From positions 2,604,001 to 2,668,000 of the forward strand of contig NZ_CP017668.1 of assembly GCF_001808185.1 (NCBI RefSeq): a DNA stretch of 64,000 nucleotides, read 5' to 3'. Position numbers and translations under genes: made by a program. This stretch comes from Jeongeupia sp. USM3 (GTDB lineage: Bacteria > Pseudomonadota > Gammaproteobacteria > Burkholderiales > Chitinibacteraceae). Positions 35,872 to 43,961 of this stretch are shown in pieces. The notes below the pieces were generated by a model. That model saw only the letters and a program-made list of their open reading frames with translations, made no database searches and was not told the DNA's origin. Within the stretch, counting starts at the first letter, position 1, and each line of letters begins with the position of its first letter.

Positions 35872-36224
35872 TTCGGAGCTAGTGCAGCAGCGGCGGCAAA
35901 GCCCGGCTGGGGTTAGGAACCGAGGTCTGCGACGGCTATTTACCCAGCCTGCTGGTCAGTGAGCCGGGGGCATCCTGTACTATGGTGGCGATTCGGCGTG
36001 TTGGCGGCTTAAGCCAAGTCCCTCGTCGCCATCGAAGACTGACCTGTATGCAAGGACTGAATCAATGGTGCAATGAATCAGCGGTGAATTGCTGGCGTTG
36101 ATAAAGTCCTCGTTGGCTCCGTGGACCAACATCATCCCGGCTGGGAGGAGTAGACCGATGGGCTACGTGCCGCGCCTGCCCTTGGTGCTTGTGATCGGGG
36201 CTGGCCCGATAGGTTGGGGTTGTT
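35872..36224. other. 353-bp gene-free stretch between foreign block and host genes
   Basis: No ORF with a believable start is present. Composition is intermediate. Short dyads occur, for example GGCGGCTTAAGCC near 36003 and GGGGCTGGCCCGATAGG near 36196. The look is that of the non-coding end of an insertion sequence, possibly IS110-like, but no terminal repeat or transposase fragment can be shown, so the origin stays open. Confidence 0.3.
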
Positions 36225-36563
36225 TCAGCGCTGCGGCACTCGCCACCCCGGATCCGGCTGGGCGTTGAGCTGCCGGTCGATCAGCCCGGTCCAGCCGAGG
36301 TAGAGCGAGTAGATTTCGGCGCGGTCGGCGAGTTTGCCGTGCAGGGCGACGCCGTGGCCTTCGGCCCAGGCGAGGGCTTCGAGTTCGTCGTCGGTCTCGA
36401 ACAGCACGACGTAGCGGTCGCCGTGGAAGTCGAGCAGCGGCCGGTCGCCGCCGAACAGGTCGCTGCGCAGCTGTTTGAGTGTACTCAGCAGGTCGTCGCC
36501 GCGGACGTCGTGGCCTTCGAGGCTGGTCGAGCCGATCAGCGTGACGATGTGGTAGCGGGCCAT
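36225..36563 (-). CDS. Hypothetical protein
   Basis: 112 residues from ATG 36563, with AGGAG upstream. It starts MARYHIVTLIGSTSLEGHDV and has an alternating strand/helix pattern with acidic patches (ETDDELEALAWAEG). There is no signal peptide or membrane segment, so it is probably cytoplasmic. The segment LLDFHGDRYVVLFETDDELE resembles the core of a small ferredoxin-like fold, but no family can be named. It marks the return to host composition after the transferred block. SlyX lies upstream on the same strand. Confidence 0.6.
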   Translation of the reverse strand: MARYHIVTLIGSTSLEGHDVRGDDLLSTLKQLRSDLFGGDRPLLDFHGDRYVVLFETDDELEALAWAEGHGVALHGKLADRAEIYSLYLGWTGLIDRQLNAQPDPGWRVPQR

Positions 36564-36668
36564 GGGGGCTCCTGCGCGCAAAAGCCCAGTCTAGGCCGGT
36601 GCCGGCCGCGGCCCTTGTCGGCGGTCAAACCGGTGCGATGCCGGTGCCGCAGGCCGGGCAGACGGCGT

Positions 36669-36866
36669 TCAGTAGTGCGGCGGGATTTCGTCGAACAGGC
36701 TGCGCGGTGCACCCGGGCCGCTGCGCTGCTGTTCCTGCACCTGCCGCAGCGCCTGCGCCAGGAGTTCCAGATCCTGCTGCTGGCGGGCGACGACGCGGTT
36801 GAGTTCGTCGAGCAGTTCGTCCTGCAGCGCGAGGCGGATTTCGAGTTCGGTGAGGCGGTCTTCCAT
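36669..36866 (-). CDS. slyX: SlyX family protein
   Basis: 65 residues from ATG 36866. The opening MEDRLTELEIRLALQDELLD and the continuing ELNRVVARQQQDLELLAQAL form one long coiled coil. The C-terminus RSLFDEIPPHY is the SlyX hallmark (P-P-H-Y). SlyX proteins are widespread, small and without a settled function. The gene is read divergently from the YegD-like chaperone and lies upstream of the hypothetical gene at 36225. Confidence 0.9.
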   Translation of the reverse strand: MEDRLTELEIRLALQDELLDELNRVVARQQQDLELLAQALRQVQEQQRSGPGAPRSLFDEIPPHY

Positions 36867-36998
36867 GGGGCGGTGTCCGGTTGATCGGCCGTCAGCATAG
36901 CGCGTTCTGCGCCGGGGATCGCTGCCGTTCGACCGGTCTGTTTGACGTCGGGGCCTGGCCGGCGTAACGTCGCGGGCCTTTTTTCGCGAGCCACTCCC

Positions 36999-38249
36999 AT
37001 GAATCACTCCTGTGGCATCGACTTCGGTACGTCCAATTCCACCGCGGCGATTCATACCGACGCGGGCGCGCGGCTGCTGGCGCTCGAAGACGGCAAGGTC
37101 ACGCTGCCGTCGGCGGTGTTCTTCAACCTTGAGGACGACACGCTGGCCTACGGCCGTGCGGCGCTGGCCGAGTATCTGGAAGGCTACGACGGGCGCTTGA
37201 TGCGGGCGATGAAGAGCCTGCTCGGCTCGAGCCTGATCGACGCCGGCACCGAGGTCGGCGGCCGCACGCTGGCGTTCCGCGAGTTGATCGGCGGCTTCAT
37301 CGGCGAGGTGAAAGCGCGGGCGCAGCGCGAGGCCGGCCGCGAGTTCGACGCCGTGGTGCTCGGCCGGCCGGTGCGTTTCGTCGACGACAACGACAAGGCC
37401 GATGCGCAGGCCGAGACGACGCTGGCGCAGATCGCCCGCGATCTCGGCTTCAGGGACGTCAGCTTCCAGTTCGAGCCGATTGCCGCCGCCCACGACTACG
37501 AGCAGCGCATCGAACGCGAGGAGCTGGTGCTGGTGGTCGACATCGGCGGCGGTACGTCGGACTTCTCGCTGATCCGGCTCTCGCCCGAGCGGCGCGGCAG
37601 GGACGACCGCAGTGCCGACCTGCTGGGCAGCGGCGGTGTGCACATCGGCGGCACCGATTTCGACAAGCGGCTGTCGCTGGCAACGGTGATGCCCGAACTG
37701 GGGCTGGGCAGCCTGCTCAAAAAAGGCGCGGCGTTTCCGAGCAGCGTGTTCTTCCATCTGGCGACGTGGCACACGATCAACTTCGCCTATACGCGCAAGA
37801 TGCGCCAGACGTTGCACGCGCTGGGGCCGGACGTGAGCGACATGACGCGTTACGACCGGCTGTTCCACGTGATCAACCAGCAGTCGGCGCACCATCTGGC
37901 GATGCGGGTCGAGGACAGCAAGATCGCGCTGTCCGAGCTTGAGACGGTGCAGATGCAGCTGGAGGAGGTCGATGCGGCGCTGGTGCGCGAGGTGTCGCGG
38001 CAGACCTTCGCCGATGCGATTGCCGACGAGATCGAACGCGTCGGCGCCGCGGCGATGCAGACGCTGAGCCAGGCCGGTGTCGCGGTGGCCGATGTCGATA
38101 CGCTGTTCTTTACCGGCGGTGCATCGGCGGTGCCGGCGTTGCGTGCGGCGATGGCGGGGCTGTTCCCGGCCGCGCGCGTGGTCGAAGGCGATGCGTATGG
38201 CAGCGTCGGCGCCGGGCTGGCAGTGGTGGCACAGCAGCGCTACGGCTGA
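36999..38249 (+). CDS. yegD: Hsp70-family protein YegD
   Basis: 416 residues from ATG 36999. The actin/Hsp70 ATPase motifs are clear: phosphate-1 CGIDFGTSNSTAAI, phosphate-2 VLVVDIGGGTSDFSLI, and adenosine FFTGGASAVPALRAAM. The protein ends after the ATPase domain with a short tail and lacks the normal DnaK substrate-binding domain, as in YegD. Its role is thought to be chaperone-like, but clients are unknown. The TGA stop is followed at once by a copy of the structured repeat. Confidence 0.9.
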   Translation: MNHSCGIDFGTSNSTAAIHTDAGARLLALEDGKVTLPSAVFFNLEDDTLAYGRAALAEYLEGYDGRLMRAMKSLLGSSLIDAGTEVGGRTLAFRELIGGFIGEVKARAQREAGREFDAVVLGRPVRFVDDNDKADAQAETTLAQIARDLGFRDVSFQFEPIAAAHDYEQRIEREELVLVVDIGGGTSDFSLIRLSPERRGRDDRSADLLGSGGVHIGGTDFDKRLSLATVMPELGLGSLLKKGAAFPSSVFFHLATWHTINFAYTRKMRQTLHALGPDVSDMTRYDRLFHVINQQSAHHLAMRVEDSKIALSELETVQMQLEEVDAALVREVSRQTFADAIADEIERVGAAAMQTLSQAGVAVADVDTLFFTGGASAVPALRAAMAGLFPAARVVEGDAYGSVGAGLAVVAQQRYG

Positions 38250-38431
38250 GTGCCTGTCCCGTCGGGCGGCTGCGCGGCCTCGTCCGGTGCGCCGAACCCC
38301 GCAAGGGGTCGGCCTATCGGGCCATCCTCATGGACCCTGTGTCCATTCCGCTTTCTCCCAGGGGGGACTGCCGGTGGGCGTCCTCGCTTCGGGCGGCGCC
38401 AAACCGGCTCGTTCGTCCATCGGGGCAGGCC
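38250..38431 (+). repeat. Structured intergenic repeat, copy B
   Basis: Begins at the base after the yegD TGA. Shared blocks are CCTGTCCCG, GGCGGCTGCGC, the GAACCCCGCAAG arm, CCTC, the hairpin ATGGAC-cctgt-GTCCAT (38330-38346), CTCGCTTCGGGCGGC and the mirrored end CGGGGCAGG. It is about 182 bp, like copy C and longer than A and D. Confidence 0.75.
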
Positions 38432-38522
38432 CTGAATCCCGATGCGCATGGCAGCAATGCCGCGCGGGCAGGCCGGGGCGGCGGTTATAATCGCCGGCTG
38501 GATTTGCCTACGAGATTTGCCC

Positions 38523-39122
38523 ATGTCCCGCACGATCTACCTGCTCCGTCACGGCCAGACCGAATTCAACACGGTGCGCCGGCTGCAAGGCCGCTGCGAT
38601 TCGCCGCTGACGGCGCTCGGCCGCGAGCAGGCGCAAGCGATGGGCGAGGCGCTGAAGGACGAGATCGGCAGCATCGACGGCTGGGCGATGCGGGTCAGTC
38701 CGCTGGCGCGGGCGCAGGCAAGTGCCGCACTCGTCGCTGCGGCGCTCGGGCTGCCGGCGGCGGCAATGACGACCGACGAGCGCATCATCGAAGTCGGCTT
38801 CGGTGACTGGGAGCAGCAGCTGCGCGAAGACCTGGTCACGCAACGGCCCGAACTCGAGACCGCGCCGGACTGGCATTTCCACTCGCCGAACGGCGAACAA
38901 CTCGCCGATGTGCTTGCGCGCATCGACGCCTTCCTTGCCGATCCGGCGCTGCCGCAGCGGCTGATCGTCGTTTCGCACGGCCTGTTCGGCCGGCTGCTGC
39001 GTGCGCGCTATCTTGGCTTGAGCGGCGACGCGCTGTTCAGCGGCGAGATGCCGCAGGACGCGTTCTTCCGGCTGGCCGGGGGCGAGGTGACGCGGATCAC
39101 CTGCGCCGGAGTGACGGCATGA
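38523..39122 (+). CDS. Histidine phosphatase (phosphoglycerate-mutase-like)
   Basis: 199 residues from ATG 38523. The catalytic RHG motif is in IYLLRHGQTEFN at about 5-16, with the second Arg in the VSPLARAQ segment, the Glu in EVGFGDWE and the second His in IVVSHGLFGRL. This is the histidine phosphatase family (cofactor-independent PGM-like, CobC-like or broad acid phosphatase). The substrate is not evident. Its stop overlaps the start of the methyltransferase gene by ATGA, so the two are translationally coupled. Confidence 0.87.
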   Translation: MSRTIYLLRHGQTEFNTVRRLQGRCDSPLTALGREQAQAMGEALKDEIGSIDGWAMRVSPLARAQASAALVAAALGLPAAAMTTDERIIEVGFGDWEQQLREDLVTQRPELETAPDWHFHSPNGEQLADVLARIDAFLADPALPQRLIVVSHGLFGRLLRARYLGLSGDALFSGEMPQDAFFRLAGGEVTRITCAGVTA

Positions 39123-39979
39123 CGGCCGCCAAGGCCGGTGCCGCCGCGGCACAGGGTGGCGACAAGTACGAGATTCGCCCCGACCAGTCGGTCGAGCTGC
39201 TCAAGGAGCTGCACATCCTGACGCGCGACGGCAAGCTCAACCAGGACAGCCGCCGCAAGCTCAAGCAGGTCTACCACCTGTTCAACTTCATCGAACCCCT
39301 GCTCCGCGACGTGGTCGCCGATCATCCGAACGTGTCGCTGGTCGACCACGGCGCCGGCAAGTCGTACCTGGGCTTCATCCTCTACGACCTGTTCTTCAAG
39401 GCGAATGCGCCGGAAGGCACGATCTACGGCATCGAAACCCGCCAGGAACTGGTCGAGCGCTCGACCGAGCTGGCGGCGCGCTGCGGCTTTCCCGGCATGC
39501 GCTTCCTGAACCTGTCGGTGGCCGATTCGGTTGCCTCGGACGCGCTGCCCGGGCAGGTCGACATCGTCACCGCATTGCACGCGTGCAATACCGCAACCGA
39601 CGATGCGATCCGCTTCGCGCTGGAGAAAAAGGCCAGCCACATCGTGCTGGTGCCCTGCTGCCAGGCCGAGGTTGCCGCGGTGCTGCGCAAGAACAAGCAG
39701 CAGGCGCTGAAGCGCCCGCTGGCCGAGATCTGGCGCCACCCGATCCACACGCGCGAGTTCGGCAGCCAGATCACCAATGTGCTGCGCTGCCTGCAGCTCG
39801 AGGCGCACGGCTACCACGTGACGGTGACCGAGCTGGTCGGCTGGGAGCATTCGATGAAGAACGAGCTGATCGTCGCCAGCTACAAGAACCTGCCGCGCCG
39901 CAAACCGGCAGAGCGGCTCGATGCGGTGCTGACCGAGCTGGGGCTGGAGGAGATGCGCGAGCGCTTCTACAGCGCCTGA
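39119..39979 (+). CDS. Class I SAM-dependent methyltransferase
   Basis: 286 residues; ATG 39119 overlaps the upstream TGA. After a helical N-terminus with YHLFNFIEPLLRD, the SAM-binding region reads VSLVDHGAGKSYLGFILYDL with the family D-x-G-A-G-K signature, followed by IYGIETRQELVERS. VTALHACNTATDDAI and LVPCCQAEVA (a Cys-Cys motif) are shared with COG0500-type methyltransferases of the methyltransferase_32 kind, some of which act on RNA or protein. The target is unknown. A terminator follows closely. Confidence 0.8.
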   Translation: MTAAKAGAAAAQGGDKYEIRPDQSVELLKELHILTRDGKLNQDSRRKLKQVYHLFNFIEPLLRDVVADHPNVSLVDHGAGKSYLGFILYDLFFKANAPEGTIYGIETRQELVERSTELAARCGFPGMRFLNLSVADSVASDALPGQVDIVTALHACNTATDDAIRFALEKKASHIVLVPCCQAEVAAVLRKNKQQALKRPLAEIWRHPIHTREFGSQITNVLRCLQLEAHGYHVTVTELVGWEHSMKNELIVASYKNLPRRKPAERLDAVLTELGLEEMRERFYSA

Positions 39980-40000
39980 GCGCCTCCGAACCCGACACGA

Positions 40001-40023
40001 CCGGCCGCTGGCCGGTTTTTTTT
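40001..40023 (+). terminator. Intrinsic terminator
   Basis: CCGGCC (40001-40006) pairs with GGCCGG (40010-40015), followed by eight T. Confidence 0.9.
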
Positions 40024-40175
40024 CGTGCCTGCCGCCCGTCTGCAGGAGCATCATTTTTATGTTGCACTGCAAAAACAATGACGATGTGCTATCCAGTCTC
40101 TTACGTTGTTTGACATATTTTTCGGTCCGACGCTGTTCGGGCCGTTTTCTTTTGAACGTATCAGGAGGATGGGAA

Positions 40176-41261
40176 GTGCTTGCTACCGATTCCAAGGTCG
40201 TCCAGCTCGGACGTTACAACGTGCAGCAGGGCCAGAGCTCGGTGTCCGGGCTGTCGTCCGGCGCCTTCATGACCGTGCAGCTGCACCTGGCGCACTCGGC
40301 CAGCTTCGTCGGCGCCGGCATCATTGCCGGCGGGCCGTTCCGCTGCGCCGAGACCTTTCCCGGCGCCGCGCCGGTGGCCGAGGACGCGTTCATCCAGAAC
40401 TCGCTCTACATCTGCCTGAACCCGCTGGTGCCGCAGACGGCGCCGAACGCCGAGCACCTGGCAAAGCTCGCCCGCCAGACCGCCGCCGCCGGCGAGATCG
40501 ACCCGGTCGAGCATCTGGCCGACGACAAGGTCTACATCTTCACCGGCAGCAAGGACGAGGTGGTGTTTTCCGATACCGTCGCCCGTACCAAGCGCTTCTA
40601 CGAGCTGCTCGGCGTCAGGCCCGAGCACATCGACTACGACGACACCGTACCGGCGGGGCATTCGATCATCACGCAGAACCCCGAGGATTCGCCGCTCGGC
40701 ACCAACCAGCCGCCCTATATCAACCAGGGCGACTTCATCCAGTCGCACCGCGTCCTTGGCCACATCCACGGCAAGCTCAACCCGCCGTCCGAGCGCCCGA
40801 GCGGCAGGCTGGTGCGCTTCGATCAGCGCGAGTTCCTGAGCTTCCTCGGCGACGACGACCAGCAGGCCCGGCGCGACAGCATGAGCGACTACGGCTACGC
40901 CTACATTCCGAAAGCGGTCGAGGACGGTGAACCGGCGCGGGTGCATATCGCGCTGCACGGCTGCAAGCAGGGCTACAACTACGTCGAATACACCAATGGC
41001 CGCCGCAACACGCAGAACTCGCCGCCGTACGGCAACCGCTACGTGACGACGACCGGCTACAACGAGCTGGCCGACAGCAACAACTTCATCATCCTGTACC
41101 CGCAGGCCGAAGGCACCGACAACGGCTATACGCAGAATCCGGAAGGCTGCTGGGACTGGTGGGGCTACTCGAGCGCCAGCGCGCAGCGGCCGGACTACTA
41201 CTCGCGCAACGCGATCCAGATCCGCGCGATCCATGACATGCTCAAGCGCCTCGGCGGCTGA
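40176..41261 (+). CDS. Short-chain PHA (PHB) depolymerase, type 2 catalytic domain, no signal peptide
   Basis: 361 residues from a GTG at 40176, chosen for the GGAGG seven bases upstream. The lipase-box elbow GLSSG puts the nucleophile at Ser27, close to the N-terminus as in catalytic-domain type 2 depolymerases. The Asp is in GSKDEVVFSD and the His in PAGHSIITQN. The C-terminal part HIALHGCKQGYNYVEYTNG and the Trp-rich GCWDWWGYSS are further family landmarks. This domain type usually belongs to secreted enzymes, yet no signal peptide is present and the upstream frame offers none. Intracellular PHB mobilisation is therefore likely, in keeping with the phasin-like gene 16 bp downstream. Confidence 0.85.
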   Translation: MLATDSKVVQLGRYNVQQGQSSVSGLSSGAFMTVQLHLAHSASFVGAGIIAGGPFRCAETFPGAAPVAEDAFIQNSLYICLNPLVPQTAPNAEHLAKLARQTAAAGEIDPVEHLADDKVYIFTGSKDEVVFSDTVARTKRFYELLGVRPEHIDYDDTVPAGHSIITQNPEDSPLGTNQPPYINQGDFIQSHRVLGHIHGKLNPPSERPSGRLVRFDQREFLSFLGDDDQQARRDSMSDYGYAYIPKAVEDGEPARVHIALHGCKQGYNYVEYTNGRRNTQNSPPYGNRYVTTTGYNELADSNNFIILYPQAEGTDNGYTQNPEGCWDWWGYSSASAQRPDYYSRNAIQIRAIHDMLKRLGG

Positions 41262-41277
41262 GTCAGGAGAAAAGACG

Positions 41278-41787
41278 ATGTCCTTCTACGAATCGATCAC
41301 CGCAGCCATCCCGCCCGCGCTGCAGGGCCCGGCCACGCAGCGCCTGCACGGCCTCGGCCGGCTCTATGCGCAATCGGCCAATCGCCAATGGCACAACGGC
41401 CTTACCGCGGCGGCCACCCTGCCGGCGCTTGCCAACCCGGAAACCTGGTTCGAGGCCTGGGCGTTGCAGCAGGCGGTGTGGCAGCGTTTGCAGAAGCAGG
41501 GCGAGCAATGGTGGTCAGGCCTGACCGCGATCCACCACGAAAGCGGCGAACTGCGCCGGGCCAATACGATGAGCAAGTTCTTCGAGCAGGAATACAACCT
41601 GTACGCGCAGTTCGGCGAGCTCGTCGGCAACCAGTTCACCAGCCTGTTCGAGCTGATGGACAACATCCAGGTCGACTACGGCTACTGGCTGGCGCAGAAA
41701 CAGGCCGGGGCAGCCGTGCCGGCCGGGGGCGAGCATGCGGCGGTTGCCAGCACGCGGCAGGCAAGGCGCGTGGCCAACGCGGCGTGA
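41278..41787 (+). CDS. Phasin-like granule-associated protein
   Basis: 169 residues from ATG 41278, with AGGAGA upstream. It is helical and Ala/Gln/Trp-rich, with amphipathic stretches such as ETWFEAWALQQAVWQRLQKQ and FFEQEYNLYAQFGELVGNQF. The C-terminus is Ala-rich and basic. Length and composition fit phasins, which coat PHB granules. No diagnostic motif is visible, so the call rests mostly on the position 16 bp after the PHB depolymerase in an apparent operon. A palindromic terminator follows. Confidence 0.6.
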   Translation: MSFYESITAAIPPALQGPATQRLHGLGRLYAQSANRQWHNGLTAAATLPALANPETWFEAWALQQAVWQRLQKQGEQWWSGLTAIHHESGELRRANTMSKFFEQEYNLYAQFGELVGNQFTSLFELMDNIQVDYGYWLAQKQAGAAVPAGGEHAAVASTRQARRVANAA

Positions 41788-41808
41788 CGCATCTGGCCTG
41801 CCCGACGC

Positions 41809-41833
41809 AAACCGGCCCGCGGGCCGGTTTTTT
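41809..41833. terminator. Palindromic intrinsic terminator
   Basis: AACCGGCCCG and CGGGCCGGTT (41809-41828) form a perfect 20-bp palindrome followed by T's. It separates the phasin-like gene from the convergent LysR gene and overlaps the latter's stop. Confidence 0.85.
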
Positions 41834-42765
41834 CATGCCGGCACGATGTGCCTGGCCAGGTAGTCGATCAGCACGCGGACCTTGGGTGCGAGATGGCGTT
41901 TCGGCGGATACAGCAGCCACGCGGTGCCGTGATAGGCCGGCGCGCGGAAGGCCCAGTCCGGCAGCACCTGCACCAGCCGGCCGTCGGCGAGCGCGGCGCG
42001 TGCGGTGAAGTGCGGCAGGCAGGCGATGCCGAGACCGGCCAGCGCGCCCTCGAGCCGGATCGCACTGTGGTTGGCGACGTAGCGGCCACGGACGGTGATG
42101 CTGGCGGCGTCCTTGTCACGGCGGAACTGCCAGCGCGCGTCGTCGGGTGTTTCGCCGAGATAAAGGCAGCTGTGGCCGGCGAGGTCGCGCGGATGCGACG
42201 GCAGGCCGTGCGCGGCCAGATACGCCGGTGCCGCTGCGAGCACGTGCTCGATGCGCAGCAGCGGGCGCGCCGCCAGCCCCGGCGGTGGCGTATCGGTGAT
42301 GCGCAACATCAGGTCGACGTCGTCGTCGTACGGATCGACGTCGCGATCGCTGAGGATCAGCTGGACGTCGACCTCCGGGTAGCGGGCGAGGAAATCCGCC
42401 ATCAGCGGGTGGACGACCTGCCGGCCCAGCGCCACCGGCATGCTGACGCGGACCAGCCCGCGCGGCGCATCCATGAATTCGTTCGAGACCGCCATCACCG
42501 CCCTGGCCGCGGCGACCATGTCCTGCGCCCGTACATGGACGGCCCGGCCCGGTTCGCTCAGCCGCAGCTTGCGCGTGGTGCGCTCGAGCAGCCGCGTGCC
42601 GAGCGCGGCCTCGAGCCGGGCAATCTGCCGGCTCACCGCCGACGGCGTGCTGCCGAGCTGGCGCGCCGCCGCCGAGAAGCTGCCGGCATCGACGACACGG
42701 ACGAACACCGCCATGTCGTCGAGCAGGCCGAGGTAGTCGCCGGCTGCAGCACGCTCTCGCTTCAT
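41833..42765 (-). CDS. LysR-family transcriptional regulator
   Basis: 310 residues from ATG 42765. The N-terminal winged helix-turn-helix reads FVRVVDAGSFSAAARQLGST followed by PSAVSRQIARLEAALGTRLL, typical of LysR proteins. The rest is the effector-binding domain with VRVSMPVALGRQVVHPLMAD and VANHSAIRLEGALAGLGIAC, close to the group that regulates neighbouring dehydrogenases and transporters. It is divergent from a DMT exporter gene, 106 bp apart, which is the classic LysR target layout. The effector is unknown. Confidence 0.9.
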   Translation of the reverse strand: MKRERAAAGDYLGLLDDMAVFVRVVDAGSFSAAARQLGSTPSAVSRQIARLEAALGTRLLERTTRKLRLSEPGRAVHVRAQDMVAAARAVMAVSNEFMDAPRGLVRVSMPVALGRQVVHPLMADFLARYPEVDVQLILSDRDVDPYDDDVDLMLRITDTPPPGLAARPLLRIEHVLAAAPAYLAAHGLPSHPRDLAGHSCLYLGETPDDARWQFRRDKDAASITVRGRYVANHSAIRLEGALAGLGIACLPHFTARAALADGRLVQVLPDWAFRAPAYHGTAWLLYPPKRHLAPKVRVLIDYLARHIVPA

Positions 42766-42786
42766 GTGTTTATTTGTTCCATTGAG

Positions 42787-42801
42787 GCACAAGTATTGTG
42801 C
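42787..42801. promoter_or_regulatory. Candidate LysR operator
   Basis: GCACAA (42787-42792) and TTGTGC (42796-42801) form a perfect dyad around GTA in the gap between the divergent LysR and DMT genes. Size and position fit a T-N11-A type LysR box. Confidence 0.5.
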
Positions 42802-42871
42802 AATTCTTGATGATTATCGCGTCGGGATGCAAGGCATAAGCTGTCGCCATTGTCATCTGCCGGAACACCCC

Positions 42872-43768
42872 ATGAACGCACTCATCCTCCGTCCCTGGCT
42901 GGCCGACGCCATGCTGCTGCTGGTCGCGCTGCTCTGGGGCACGAGCTACGGCGTGGCCAAGGGCGCGCTTGCCTGGTATCCGGTGCTCGGTTTTCTGGCG
43001 GTGCGTTTCGGCCTGACCTTCGTGCTGCTGCTGCCGTCGCTGCGGCAACTGGCGCGCCCGGCCGGGCGCGGCGCGCTGAACGCCGGCCTGCCGCTCGGTG
43101 CGGTGCTGCTGGCGATCTTCATCTGCGAGATGTTCGGCGTGGCGCTGACCAGCGCCGCCAACGCCGCGCTGCTGATCAGCCTGTGCGTGGTGTTCACGCC
43201 GTTTGCCGAGTGGGCGATGCTGAAGCGCCGCCCCGAGGCCAAGGCGGTCGTCGCGGCGCTGGTGTCGCTCGCCGGTGCGGCGATGCTCGCCGGCAATGCC
43301 AGCCTGCGCTTCAATCTCGGCGACGCGCTGATGCTGGCCGCCGCGGTGCTGCGGGCGGTCAACGTCTGCCTGATCAAGAAACTGACCGAAGACCGGCCGG
43401 TGGCGATGCTGACGCTGACCGCGGTCCAGGCCGGTGTCGTCTGCGCCGGCAGCGTTGCCGTCGCCTTGCTGGTGTCCGATGCCGGCCTGCCGGCCCTGCC
43501 CCGCGCGCCGGCGTTCTGGGCGGCGGCGCTGTATCTGGTGCTCGGCTGCACGATCTTCGCGTTCTTCGCGCAGAACTGGGCGATCCGCCGCGGCAGCCCG
43601 ACGCGGGTATCGTTGCTGATGGGCAGCGAACCGGTCTTCGGCGCGCTGTTCGCAGCGGCCTGGCTGGGCGAGCGGCTGACACCGCTTGCGTGGTGCGGCG
43701 CGGCGCTGATCGTCGGTGCCAGCCTGTGGGCGACGCTGCCGCGGCGGGTCCTGCCCGCCATGACTTGA
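42872..43768 (+). CDS. EamA-family DMT transporter
   Basis: 298 residues from ATG 42872. About ten hydrophobic helices in two EamA repeats are visible, with ALLWGTSYGVAKGALAWYPV opening the first and GSEPVFGALFAAAWLGERLT the second; the E-P-V-F and L-G-E motifs are family markers. It is an inner-membrane exporter or permease for small metabolites, often amino acids or their derivatives. It is probably controlled by the divergent LysR protein. A copy of the structured repeat, belonging to the convergent gene, lies just past its end. Confidence 0.88.
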   Translation: MNALILRPWLADAMLLLVALLWGTSYGVAKGALAWYPVLGFLAVRFGLTFVLLLPSLRQLARPAGRGALNAGLPLGAVLLAIFICEMFGVALTSAANAALLISLCVVFTPFAEWAMLKRRPEAKAVVAALVSLAGAAMLAGNASLRFNLGDALMLAAAVLRAVNVCLIKKLTEDRPVAMLTLTAVQAGVVCAGSVAVALLVSDAGLPALPRAPAFWAAALYLVLGCTIFAFFAQNWAIRRGSPTRVSLLMGSEPVFGALFAAAWLGERLTPLAWCGAALIVGASLWATLPRRVLPAMT

Positions 43769-43780
43769 TCAGCGAGGCTC

Positions 43781-43961
43781 GGAACCTGTCCCGGTCGGCG
43801 AGCGAGCCACGGCAGCTCGTTGCCGCCCGAAGCGAGGGCGCGCCACCGGAAGAAACCGGCATGGACATGCCGTCCATGAGGCGCCCCGAAGCCAGCCCGC
43901 TTGCGGGGTTCCGGCGCATCGGACGGCGGCGAAAGGCGCAGCCGCCGAATGGGGCAGGTTC
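43781..43961 (-). repeat. Structured intergenic repeat, copy C
   Basis: Minus-strand copy starting at the base after the TGA (43962-43964) of the SDR gene. Minus-strand order: GAACCTGCCCC, CGGCGGCTGCGCCT, CCGTCCGATGC, the GAACCCCGCAAG arm, CCTC, hairpin ATGGAC-ggcat-GTCCAT (43861-43877), CCGGTTTCT, CTCGCTTCGGGCGGC, GGCTCGCTCGCCGACC and the end GGGACAGGTTC, which is the inverse of the start. Confidence 0.8.

Noticed and set aside
35872..36224. Firm call of an IS110 end with guide RNA
   Set aside because: No transposase fragment or terminal signature can be shown; kept only as a possibility.
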